Shown here: positions 42,521-50,876 of the stretch, piece after piece | How the letters are laid out: each line of letters begins with the position of its first letter | How positions within the stretch are numbered: position 1 is the stretch's first letter | Origin: Liopterus haemorrhoidalis | Taxonomy: Eukaryota > Arthropoda > Insecta > Coleoptera > Dytiscidae | Direction: 5' to 3' | DNA: 64,000 bases | Assembly (NCBI GenBank): GCA_963971575.1 | Contig: OZ020616.1 | Span: forward strand, 23,454,713-23,518,712 | The notes under the pieces: model-generated | Seen by the model: the letters and a program-made list of their open reading frames with translations, nothing else | Told to the model about the DNA's origin: nothing | Databases searched by the model: none | Translations under genes and position numbers: made by a program

Positions 42521-43220
42521 TTTTAAGTAGTATAGCTATGCCGATTCTAGCTCATCTACCCTACGAAACCCTGAACTATTTGATGTTCGTAAGAGTTGGA
42601 GTTGACATCCAACCGTGAGTCACGAACCCCATTCCAACCCCAAAACCTGATTCCAACCCTAGCGCTCAATCCTATTCCAACCCCTAACGTTCAACCCTAT
42701 TCCAACCCCCAGAGCGCCAACCGATCAGTCACAAAGTGCAAAGACACATCTTGTATAAAATAGTAAATTAAATTAATGAATGTAATGAAAATGCTAATGT
42801 AAATCGTGGACGGCCTCAAAATTTACATTTACACATAAACAAACATTGTTATTTCTAAAAAAAAGTTTAGGTGTCAATGAATTTTGTTATTTCTGAAAAA
42901 AAAGTTTGGGTGTCAATGAATTCAGACCTTCCTCAATGTATTAATTTAAAATGCAAATCGTAGCAATACATTCAGAATAATAATCTTTCTTCAACAAACC
43001 TGTTATTGTCTGGAATGCAGACGTGACGAAAATTTGAAAAAGAAATTAACATTCCTAAGTATTTTGGTTACAAATATTGTTCGAATATATATCTATTATT
43101 GTTAAACACAATTTTATTCTTTATTTTATGTTTTGCATTACATTGCGTAACACATTTTTAGAAATTTTGTTGCAAGCAATAGATAAGGAAATAATTTGAT
43201 GAGTTAATACCAAAGAAATT
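42521..43220. repeat. gene-free segment with ATTCCAACCC minisatellite
   Basis: At about 42625-42720 the motif ATTCCAACCC with a CCTAACGTTCAA-type spacer recurs four to five times with a period near 28-30 bp. Beyond it is AT-rich DNA in which TTTAGGTGTCAATGAATT / TTTGGGTGTCAATGAATT is duplicated at about 42867-42923. The left end of the integrated virus may lie here; no terminal repeat can be proved because its partner is outside the window. Confidence 0.55.
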
Positions 43221-43228
43221 TGTTTGAG

Positions 43229-43266
43229 TATATAAGTTAGAGAGTTTACGTTATATTATTTAGTTG
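43229..43266 (+). promoter_or_regulatory. TATA box and initiator of the first viral ORF
   Basis: TATATAAG at 43229-43236, followed 33 bases after its first T by TTAGTTG, an initiator-like motif. The spacing equals that of the promoter at 44931. The ORF starts about 120 bases downstream. Confidence 0.55.
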
Positions 43267-43387
43267 AAAATACAGCTAGATACTAGAAAGGTTGTTGATA
43301 ATTCAAAAAATAATTGTGAATTAAGTTATATTTTATTATTTACATCTTGATCGATGTGTATACAACACTTATACATACTTATACATC

Positions 43388-43816
43388 ATGAATAGTATAA
43401 TAATTGCAAATAACTCATTTTCGGGTACATCAAAAACAATAGTATCAATGGATGGAAATGTGGAAAAGTTTAGTTTTTCATTATTAAATAATACATCTAA
43501 ATATGAAGAAGAAGGAACCAGTAGGCCTTTTGGAAGAATTAATAAGAGAAAAGCTGATGAAATGGAAACTACATGTAAAGATAAAATAGTAAATATTATC
43601 TCAGATGCCGAACGAACACTTACGACTTTTGAAGGAATTAATAAGAGGAAAGTTACTAAAATAAATAAAAATCTTGATAAAAACATAGTTGAAGAAAAAG
43701 AAGTAAAAGAAGAAGCAACACTTCAAACACCTAATAAGACGAAGAATGCTGATAATGGTAGAAAAAAATCGATTCTAAAATCGATGATAAAAGTAGGAAA
43801 AAGACAAGGAAAATAA
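43388..43816 (+). CDS. small Lys-rich protein of unknown function (viral)
   Basis: A 142-codon open frame. The N-terminus is Ser/Asn-rich (SIIIANNSFSGTSKTIVSMD), the rest very basic and likely disordered. The phrase GRINKRKADEME...DAERTLTTF is partly echoed by EGINKRKVTKINKN, an internal duplication of about 35 residues. The C-terminus (GRKKSILKSMIKVGKRQGK) would fit nucleic-acid binding. I do not recognise a family. It is assigned to the virus because a viral intergenic block (shared with 49778-49803) follows it and a matching TATA/initiator precedes it. Confidence 0.55.
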   Translation: MNSIIIANNSFSGTSKTIVSMDGNVEKFSFSLLNNTSKYEEEGTSRPFGRINKRKADEMETTCKDKIVNIISDAERTLTTFEGINKRKVTKINKNLDKNIVEEKEVKEEATLQTPNKTKNADNGRKKSILKSMIKVGKRQGK

Positions 43817-43915
43817 ATAAGAAAACAAGTAATATTCACGATGTGTCTCAAAGTTATTCTTGAAGACATTTTGTTTTACATTACAAGACATCTAACTTCA
43901 TTAAAATCAGACGCA

Positions 43916-43942
43916 TAAAAATCTGAAAACAAATGTACACTA
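43916..43942. repeat. viral intergenic repeat, copy 1, left piece
   Basis: AAAATCTGAAAACAAATGTA followed by CACTA matches 49778-49803 with one difference. The LINE at 43943-44735 separates it from the rest of copy 1. Confidence 0.8.
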
Positions 43943-44735
43943 ATAATATAATAATAATAATAATAATAATATATCTCTTTATTTGCACAAAATATATACA
44001 CATATATATAAATAGACAAGATAAAATAAGTATAAAAACAAACAAGAGTAAATCACCCCCCTAAATGGTTTAATATTTGGGGAGTGTACACCACTAATAC
44101 CGTAAGGTATGCGTGTGGTATCTATATATTAATTAATTCTATATAATTATTCTAATGTATATCGGACTGTGCACTTAATGAAAAGAATGAAATGGAGTAC
44201 AATACAATTTAGATTTTATTTTTATATGAAAAAAGATAATCAAATTTTAGTAACAAGAATTTCATCTATTTTATTTTGATCTAGTTGTAAAATCCAGGTT
44301 TTAGCAATTTTAACTGTTTGTTTCCCCAAAAGCATTAAATTATTTTCATTTAAATAGTTATTAAAATTATTATAAATTTTAGGTATAAAATAGGTGAAAC
44401 ATCTTTGACCAATGGTTTTTTTAGTTCTAAACAATAATGCTTGACCAACATTTCTGGTATTATATTCATGGGATGTTCGTTGAATGGGTAGTTGCATTCT
44501 ATACATGTATTTGATTATACTTAAAATATATAATTGCCTAATGGTCATTATTTTGGTTTCTGAATATAATTTTTCAGAACAGTAATAAAGTGGCTTCCGA
44601 AAAATAGTTTTTAGGATTATATTTTGTATAACAGATAATCTCTTGATATGACTATTAGCTGCACCTCCCCATGCAACTATACCATATGTAAGTACGGATT
44701 GTACCAAGCAATAGTAAAAATTAAGCAATAATATA
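43943..44735 (-). pseudogene. 5'-truncated LINE nested in the viral repeat
   Basis: The minus-strand frame 44240-44728 (162 codons) reads YGIVAWGGAANSHIKRLSVI, KTIFRKPLYYCSEKLYSETK, TRNVGQALLF and CFTYFIPKIYNNF, the region after the RT catalytic site of a LINE, and ends in NKIDEILVTKI. An AT-rich 3' UTR and a (TAA)n tail (43943-43972, minus strand) follow. RT core and endonuclease are absent, the usual result of incomplete reverse transcription. The same family occurs at 42213-42520. Confidence 0.8.
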
Positions 44736-44900
44736 GACCATACTTCCAGGTTGGTGACATTTTAAACCTAATTTTTATTCAAAGCAATTGTTTATTTATG
44801 CAAACGAGTTGCGTTGTTTTGCCGGAAACGATTAACATTCCATCTGGGTGTGAATAACATTCTAACATTTAATAATAAACATTAACTATTGAATTAGCAT
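44736..44900. repeat. viral intergenic repeat, copy 1, right piece
   Basis: GACCATACTTCCAGGTTGGTGACAT... aligns with 49808-50060: shared blocks are GGTTGGTGACATT, TAAACCTAATTT, TTTATGCAAACGAGTTGC, AACGATTAA-ATTCC-TCTG-GTGT and AATAAACATT. It precedes the promoter of the next gene. Confidence 0.85.
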
Positions 44901-44930
44901 ATATTTCCATATTTTTACTTATTTTTCGGG

Positions 44931-44966
44931 TATATATAGGTGCTGCTTTGATTAAGTTAATCAGTT
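44931..44966 (+). promoter_or_regulatory. TATA box and TCAGT initiator
   Basis: TATATATA at 44931-44938 and TCAGTT at 44961-44966, with the presumed +1 A 32 bases after the first T of the TATA box: a canonical arthropod core promoter. The coding start lies 35 bases further. Confidence 0.7.
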
Positions 44967-44997
44967 TTATTTTAAACTAACAGTATCAACACTATAA

Positions 44998-45318
44998 ATG
45001 GCTTCTTCAACGTTTGAAAAGTTACGTTCTCTTGCAACCTACAAACCATACTCAAATCTGACGTCATTGACAGTAGGTGAAAATTATAAAGTTTTCTCAC
45101 TGAAGAAAGTTCTTACGAAAAATTTCGGAGAAAAATTGTGCGTTGAATTGGAAAAATCCATAGTCTTTTTGAGTGAACGATATAATATTCTAACCGCAGA
45201 CGATTTACAAAATTTAAATAAAGCAGCTGCTGAAAATAAACTCTGGTTAGTGAAAAAGTGTGTAATTGGGAAGACAATTATAATAGACTTTATAAACGAG
45301 AATGTGCTACCATCCTAG
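44998..45318 (+). CDS. conserved small viral protein, function unknown
   Basis: A 106-codon intact frame, MASSTFEKLRSLATYKPYSN. A short N-terminal helix is followed by alternating beta-like segments (YKVFSLKKVLTKNFGEKLCV, KSIVFLSERYNILTADDLQN, LWLVKKCVIGKTIIIDFI). The pattern of a short strand pair around a FGEKL turn and a closing IIIDF strand resembles small proteins I have seen in other arthropod DNA elements of this kind and could be an OB-like fold, but I cannot name it. Its own TATA/initiator promoter supports expression as an early gene. Confidence 0.6.
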   Translation: MASSTFEKLRSLATYKPYSNLTSLTVGENYKVFSLKKVLTKNFGEKLCVELEKSIVFLSERYNILTADDLQNLNKAAAENKLWLVKKCVIGKTIIIDFINENVLPS

Positions 45319-45482
45319 GAGGTTTGTAAAAAAGTCTTTATATTTTTGGTGTGGTTGCATGGCTTACGACAATGAAATAATTTCTCCTTGTAAAAATACA
45401 TCACATTGTTGTGTGCTGGAGTTTAACAGCAAGTGTGTTGTTGGATCAGCATTTTTATGGAATCAACCATACATTTTTAAAA

Positions 45483-45825
45483 ATGACTCCTGAACAATAT
45501 AATGCATTAGTATATGATTATATTAACAAACTTCATAAATTGAAACGTGATATTAAAACGTATGATAATTTTCAACAAATAAATCGCAATTTTAAATTTC
45601 TAAGTATAAAAGATGCGAAAAGTTCACTTCAGCGAAGATCCTCCAAAAATACATCACATGTTCGTCTGGGATTTTGCGTACAGAGCAGCACGTCGCAGCC
45701 CCTACATTCAGGATGTAATTGATCGTAACAGGTTTAAGAAAAAAAATTTAAAATTATCATTTCTAATCAACCCAATATTAATAAAAAAAATGAATAGATT
45801 TGTTAATAATAATAATAATAAGTAG
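45483..45825 (+). CDS. PPP1R15/GADD34-like PP1-recruiting protein, possibly frameshifted
   Basis: Frame 45613-45825 (70 codons) begins RKVHFSEDPPKIHHMFVWDF and continues AYRAARRSP...DRNRFKKK. In PPP1R15A/B the eIF2-alpha phosphatase core has an RVxF-type PP1-docking motif followed by a Trp, an Ala/Arg-rich helix and a terminal DRxRF, with 22 residues from Trp to Phe; the same order and Trp-to-Phe spacing occur here. Such proteins bring PP1 to eIF2-alpha and keep translation running under stress. An upstream frame from 45483 (NALVYDYINKLHKLKRDIKT) ends in the adjacent register exactly at the docking motif, so either it is the N-terminus separated by a one-base shift or the 70-codon ORF stands alone. 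The basic, Asn-rich end (NNNNNK) is low-complexity. Confidence 0.7.
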
Positions 45826-45910
45826 TTTTTATGAAATGATTGTAATTGAAGGTAGTATTAGACAATAAAAATGGTTTAAAAAGTTACAAGTGTATTTATT
45901 TTATTTCTCC

Positions 45911-46168
<258 letters not shown>

Positions 46169-46291
46169 AACTTAAGGGAAATGTTAGTTATAGGAATATT
46201 GTTTAAAAATAAAATAAATAAAACTAAAATATTTGTATAATATATTTTTATTTAAACTTAAACAAACATATACATTATTAAATACAAGAAT

Positions 46292-47122
46292 TTAGAAATC
46301 CTCAAAAAAAAAATCGTTAATTTCATTTTCTATTTTATTTGAAACTACATTATTCTTATTAATTTTATCACTACATTTGAAACAATCTTTTGTCATCGCT
46401 GTATAGCAACCAACAACATCTTCATTAGATCCCCATCGCTTAGAATGGCTACGGCAACATAGATACTGTTGGAATAGTTCATTATCTTTCCAAGATTTTG
46501 GAAATCTGTTCCACTGACCATTGATTTGCTTTCCGGCAAACACCATAATAAATTCTATTGGTAGCTGAGCAATGTCTTCTTCATTCATTAAATTTAATAT
46601 ACCACCACAGTTGTAAAATTCTTGAAATGCGTTAAAAGCGGTAAATTTTCTCTTAAACCATTTTAATAAACCTTTAACATTCCGCACAGCACAATTATTA
46701 CGGTGTAAATTACAATAGTCTTTGTTGAATGGTTCATGAATTTCAGATAGTTTCGGACAACCATAATCTTCTAAGTTAATAATCCTTTTCTTATGTAGAA
46801 TTTCTTGTAACCAACATACCTTTTCTAAACCTTTCACGTATATTTTTTTTACTTCATCGCCAGCCAGAAGATTTACAACTGTAGTAGGAAACTCAGTGTA
46901 TGATTCATTGCCAGAACACCATTCCAAACTGTGATAATTTTTAGTTACCCAGCGAGCGTTTTCTTGGTTTTCACGGCTCAGACTGAACCATGGACATGGT
47001 GGTTTAAACAATTTTGTTGTACACACTTCATTTTCAACATTAATTATTGATAGTTCTTTACATATGAATTCATTATTCTCTTGTAACTTGAATCCTTGTA
47101 GATCGACAATGAAGGAGCTCAT
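46292..47122 (-). CDS. conserved viral protein of unknown function (DxQGF type)
   Basis: 276 codons, open. It begins MSSFIVDLQGFKLQENNEFI with a strand-turn pattern, then LFKPPCPWFSLSRENQENAR, NYHSLEWCSGN, KKIYVKGLEKVCWLQEIL, NLEDYGCPKLSEIHE and CNLHRNNCAVRNVKGLLKWF, whose Cys/His spacing (C-x2-H-x4-C) could bind zinc. The second half is more divergent. I recall similar proteins from arthropod DNA elements and polydnavirus-type sequences but do not know a function; an RNase H-like exonuclease fold is conceivable from the VDxQGF opening and is only a guess. It lies just 42 bases downstream of the integrase, same strand. Confidence 0.65.
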   Translation of the reverse strand: MSSFIVDLQGFKLQENNEFICKELSIINVENEVCTTKLFKPPCPWFSLSRENQENARWVTKNYHSLEWCSGNESYTEFPTTVVNLLAGDEVKKIYVKGLEKVCWLQEILHKKRIINLEDYGCPKLSEIHEPFNKDYCNLHRNNCAVRNVKGLLKWFKRKFTAFNAFQEFYNCGGILNLMNEEDIAQLPIEFIMVFAGKQINGQWNRFPKSWKDNELFQQYLCCRSHSKRWGSNEDVVGCYTAMTKDCFKCSDKINKNNVVSNKIENEINDFFFEDF

Positions 47123-47164
47123 GATTTTACACGTTGAGATTCGAATGCAAACTGAAATAAAATG

Positions 47165-48121
47165 TTACTCCACGTTGCTTTTATGAATCCAGCTGTTGTG
47201 TTTTTTATCAAAGCCAAGCCACTTTACATAAACCTTATCCTTCTTACGTTTAAGAACTTTTTCCACTAAAAATACGTTGGGGTGCCTGACCTTCTGTAGT
47301 TCTTGAAGGTAAAACCCCCCCTCTATTGGTTGATTTGCATAGTCTTTCAGGAGATATGTGAGAGGATTAGTTAAACGTATTTTCGAAATTGTAAATATTT
47401 CATTGGACCAATTTGGAGTGTATCCTTTTTTAAATTCACTTCGATGTTTACTTATACGCACAAGGTCACCAACTTTAAACTTTGATTTTTTATCAATCTG
47501 TTTAATGTGATTATAACGACCCTCTAACAATTCTTTTTCATTTTTCTGCGTAACATCAATCGGTTTCATGTTTATTGTCCTATGTTTTGTCGTGTTGTAC
47601 ATGTATATTATGTCTTGTAATAAATTCAACCATTTGTATGTACCTCGAAAGCTGAATTCTTTCCACATAAGTGATTTGAGTGTACGATTAACTCTCTCTA
47701 CAATACTTGCTTTTTTGCTGCTAAACGTTGAATAATGGTTTACGTTGTATTTTTGCATTAACTTTTTAAAATTTTTATTGTAAAATTCTTTCCCCATATC
47801 AGTTTGAATATTTTTAGGAATTCGCTTATCCTTAGAAAACATTTTCTACATGGCTTTAGAAACTTCAACACCCGTTTTAGATTTAACCGGCTCGGTCCAC
47901 ACATGCTTTGAAAAAATGTCAATTACCACTAGTATGTAACGAAAACCTTTATTTTCTCGTGCATATGGAAGCATTTCCACTAAATCGGCTTGAAAAGTTT
48001 CATCTAACCCTTTAACGATTACACGTCTTCGTTTAAAATTTATCCTTGCCGGACGATGTAGCTCATTTACGATGTGACGTTTAACTTTAGACATAATTTT
48101 ATTCAGATGTTTTAGAATCAA
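47165..48121 (-). pseudogene. retrovirus-type integrase with chromodomain
   Basis: DDE integrase that would insert the viral genome. From the ATG at 48121: RPARINFKRRRVIVKGLDET, first Asp in FQADLVEM (residue 46), IDIFSKHVWTEPV. An in-frame TAG at 47846-47848 interrupts; beyond it in the same frame lie the second Asp (IQTDMGKEFYN) and Glu (SIVERVNRTLKSL) about 34 residues apart, then VGDLVRISKHRSEFKKGYTP and a C-terminal chromodomain (VEKVLKRKKDKVYVKWLGFD, HNSWIH). This architecture is the Polinton/adintovirus integrase. Apart from the amber codon the frame is open. The N-terminus overlaps the neighbouring gene by 23 bases. Confidence 0.92.
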
Positions 48122-48509
48122 TAGTTGTAGTAGTGGTAGTAGTAGGTTCAGAAGATGACTGAAAACTGGATGTTGAAGACTTCTCTTTTCTAGAGGATAG
48201 TTCTATGTTTAAATGTTTTACTATTATTTCAATATAATCAACCAGAGTATTTAATACTTTCTTAATATCATCGTTATAGTTCAATATATTATCACTCAAC
48301 GATTTCATTTGTAATTCCGATTTACTAGAAAGTTTTTCAAACAATTCGGTGAGAAATTTTTTATTTACAGCATCATTGTCATCAACTGGATGACTAATGT
48401 TTGTTATTCGTTTGTTGTGAAAATCATAAACATCATCATACTCGTCATAATCAACATCATGATGATGACGAAATTTCTTTGCGTGATGTCCAAACTTGTT
48501 GATGGGCAT
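48099..48509 (-). CDS. putative fibre-like or virion protein
   Basis: 136 codons, open. His/Asp/Tyr-rich N-terminus (FGHHAKKFRHHHDVDYDEYD), then RITNISHPVDDNDAVNKKFL, a motif like the head of many bacteriophage tail-fibre subunits (P-x4-DAVNK-x-Y/F), followed by a long amphipathic helix (SELQMKSLSDNILNYNDDIK...VDYIEIIVKHL) that could trimerise, and a Ser/Thr-rich tail with seven Thr. A trimeric attachment or shaft protein is a reasonable inference. It ends 23 bases inside the integrase gene, on the same strand. Confidence 0.5.
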   Translation of the reverse strand: MPINKFGHHAKKFRHHHDVDYDEYDDVYDFHNKRITNISHPVDDNDAVNKKFLTELFEKLSSKSELQMKSLSDNILNYNDDIKKVLNTLVDYIEIIVKHLNIELSSRKEKSSTSSFQSSSEPTTTTTTTIDSKTSE

Positions 48510-48516
48510 TTTGAAA

Positions 48517-49539
48517 CTAAATCTGATCTATAGTTTTAGCTTCTTTTAACTCTTCTATAATAGATACAATTTCGTTATTGTGATTGTTGTTTCCAGCTGC
48601 TTGCGATGCCAGCAAAAGCTTCAATCTGTCAACAAGTTCATTTGGATCGTCCCAATGCACATAGTCCACAGGATTGTTATTAAAATTTTTAAATAACCCT
48701 TTTCCGCTTCGCAATTTAGGTTTGGTTCTGGCTATTGTCAATGGTTTAATAATGGTTTTATGCTTCAACGAACGAGTTCCTTGCACTTGTTCACTAGGGT
48801 CGTAGTTTCTTCTATGAAGGCTTGTTCTGTTTATAATATCTTGATAAATTTTCTCATCAGACTTTTTATAACCTTTAGGAACTTTTTTAAAAAGTAATTC
48901 ATAAAGACCTGGTGTTCCAATATATTTCAACCCATCTATTATTATATTCTTTCCTTCAAACTCAACAACAGTGTTGCCGAGTTTGAATTTTTCAGATATA
49001 GGATCATGCTTTATGCCTGTCTTATTATCATACATATCATCTAGATCTGTAATCATACCTTCTATATATTCGCGGGGTAGGGGGTCATATTGTTCAAGAT
49101 ATTCTCGCCATGCTGGTGTAGACATGGTTTGAGCTATTACATTCGATAAATTTACATCACTAGTAGAACCGTCATTGTCATCGGGTAAACTTTCAAATAT
49201 AGTAGGTGCTCTGCTGGTATCGCGTAAAGCGGATACAGTTGTACTTGTACTATTATCTAGCAAATTATCGTTTTCAAAAAATGCAGTACTATGAAAATTT
49301 GGAAAATTTATTCTACTCAACTCGTAATCTTTCCCTTTTTCAGTTTTAGGTTCAGTCTTCAAATTTTCCTGTTTAACATCATACAGTTGCCCTGACAATT
49401 CTTTTAGTTTTTTTGTAACCGGTTCATATGATTTCTCAAGTTCAATTCCTCGTTCCATGTCGCCCTCTTTTAAGGCTTGAAGTTTTTGCCTAACAACTTT
49501 TCTAGCACGTATCAACCTCTTTTTTAAATTTTCTTCCAT
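48517..49539 (-). CDS. conserved Polinton/adintovirus protein, function unknown
   Basis: 340 codons, open. The N-terminal third is a coiled coil (ENLKKRLIRARKVVRQKLQA, KLKELSGQLYDVKQEN). The centre has PAWREYLEQYDPLPREYIEG, then a beta-rich core FKLGNTVVEFEGKNIIIDGL and KYIGTPGLYELLFKKVP. The C-terminal part is the best conserved as I remember the family: VDYVHWDDPNELVDRLKLLL, ASQAAGNNNHNNEIVSIIEE. From memory the core resembles proteins annotated DUF8207 in arthropod genomes; not verified. It sits upstream of the integrase cluster on the same strand and is probably a structural or morphogenesis protein. Confidence 0.65.
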   Translation of the reverse strand: MEENLKKRLIRARKVVRQKLQALKEGDMERGIELEKSYEPVTKKLKELSGQLYDVKQENLKTEPKTEKGKDYELSRINFPNFHSTAFFENDNLLDNSTSTTVSALRDTSRAPTIFESLPDDNDGSTSDVNLSNVIAQTMSTPAWREYLEQYDPLPREYIEGMITDLDDMYDNKTGIKHDPISEKFKLGNTVVEFEGKNIIIDGLKYIGTPGLYELLFKKVPKGYKKSDEKIYQDIINRTSLHRRNYDPSEQVQGTRSLKHKTIIKPLTIARTKPKLRSGKGLFKNFNNNPVDYVHWDDPNELVDRLKLLLASQAAGNNNHNNEIVSIIEELKEAKTIDQI

Positions 49540-49777
49540 TTTATAAACAGGTTAGAAACAGATCTGTAAGTGTTTATAAACGGCTTAAAAACAGCTAAAA
49601 CAGGTAAAACAGGGCTCTTTTCTCAAACTAGTCTGATTAATTACTGAAGAAGATCTCCAACGGTAGCTACTGTTTATTTGTCAAGTGTCTAGTACCAATA
49701 GAAAAACATTTTCATATTACCTTTAAAAAGAGTATCTTTTGCTGATATTATTTACTTAAACTCAATTATTTGAACTG

Positions 49778-50060
49778 AAAAATCTGAAAACGAATGTACA
49801 CTAGTCCGGACCATACCTCCAAGGTTGGTGACATTGTAAACCTAATTTATATTCATATGAATTGTTTGTTTATGCAAACGAGTTGCATTTTTTTTTTTGC
49901 TGGAATGGCATTGTAAACCTAATTTTTTATGCATATAAATTGTATGTTTATGCAAACGAGTTGCATTTTTTTTTTTTTGCCAAAAACGATTAATATTCCG
50001 TCTGCGTGTTGTTATTAACACCCAGACGGAATATTAACCATGACATTCCATAATAAACAT
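49778..50060. repeat. viral intergenic repeat, copy 2, with internal duplication
   Basis: Matches copy 1 (43916-43942 plus 44736-44900) without a LINE. Inside it, an ~80-bp unit with CATTGTAAACCTAATTT and TTTATGCAAACGAGTTGCAT is tandemly duplicated (about 49840-49910 and 49911-49980). It lies between the 5' end of the 48517-49539 gene and the 3' end of the ATPase gene. Confidence 0.88.
49990..50037. repeat. 21-bp-stem hairpin in viral copy 2
   Basis: Arms 49990-50010 and 50017-50037 are complementary over 21 bases with one mismatch and a 6-base loop; the core is AATATTCCGTCTG / CAGACGGAATATT. Copy 1 keeps only the left arm. It could be a replication or termination signal or a protein binding site. 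Confidence 0.85.
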
Positions 50061-50127
50061 TTATTTATTGCATCACAATATATTTTTTCATTAGGGCGTC
50101 TTACTGATATTATTTACTGAAATTGAA

Positions 50128-50814
50128 TTATTTATCCAGTATTATAAAATGATCAAATCCTTTTCTGTAACGACCCTTGTTCAAATCACACTCTTTGTTG
50201 ATTAACAGAAATCCATAGTTCTCACGCCAGCAATATGAACATATGTTTTTTAATTGATTAAAAGTCATATCTGATCCCACGTGATCGGTGTACACATGTT
50301 TTAAATTCAATTCATCCTGTCGAAAAAGGCAAATTAAATTCGCGTTGTCACGCAGAAGGTGCTTGGGAATTCGTGTATATGATTGACAGAGATAGAGACA
50401 GTCCAGATATCTATGTCTTCCTCTTACAAAATAGTCAAGTATAACATTTTGTTTCTCACAAACAATATCATCAAAAACAAAGACTGTATTACATCTGGCT
50501 TCCGAGGGAGGAATTATTTTGTTATCATCACTATATGCATTAAACGTAATACCTTTTATAGGTTTCAATAGCTTTTCCAAATACTCGTATTTAGGTTGAT
50601 ATAACGTTTTGGAATAAATGTTAACATTTTCAAAACGTAATCCGTTCAGATGTTCAATCAACGCAATGATTACATTTGTTTTTCCACAACCACTTGGTCC
50701 TGCTATCAAACATCTAACAATGGAAGGTAATAAGCTGCTATGTCGTTGCTGTCGTTTACATTCGACATCACAATTTTTCACATCTAATGTTTGAGAATGT
50801 TTTACCACACGCAT
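50128..50814 (-). CDS. FtsK/HerA (A32-like) genome-packaging ATPase
   Basis: 228 codons, intact. Walker A GPSGCGKTN at residues 39-47, Walker B TVFVFDDI with Asp at about 115-116, then YLCQSYTRIPKHLLRDNANL as sensor region and CLFRQDELNLKHVYTDHVG. This is the DNA-packaging motor shared by Polintons, adintoviruses and other viruses of the double-jelly-roll lineage. Length is typical. It diverges from the PLA2 gene with a 62-bp gap (50815-50876) holding a GATATATACG box, likely a shared bidirectional promoter. Confidence 0.95.
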   Translation of the reverse strand: MRVVKHSQTLDVKNCDVECKRQQRHSSLLPSIVRCLIAGPSGCGKTNVIIALIEHLNGLRFENVNIYSKTLYQPKYEYLEKLLKPIKGITFNAYSDDNKIIPPSEARCNTVFVFDDIVCEKQNVILDYFVRGRHRYLDCLYLCQSYTRIPKHLLRDNANLICLFRQDELNLKHVYTDHVGSDMTFNQLKNICSYCWRENYGFLLINKECDLNKGRYRKGFDHFIILDK

Positions 50815-50876
50815 GATGATAGTTCACTGTAAACTAATAGATATATACGTAAACATTATAATTTATTTCATCATTT

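Noticed and set aside
42628..42720. CRISPR-like array
   Set aside because: Spacing is irregular, spacers are near-identical and the genome is eukaryotic; it is a minisatellite.
49808..50060. Virus terminal inverted repeat at the duplicated block
   Set aside because: The two copies are in direct, not inverted, orientation and are internal to the gene set.
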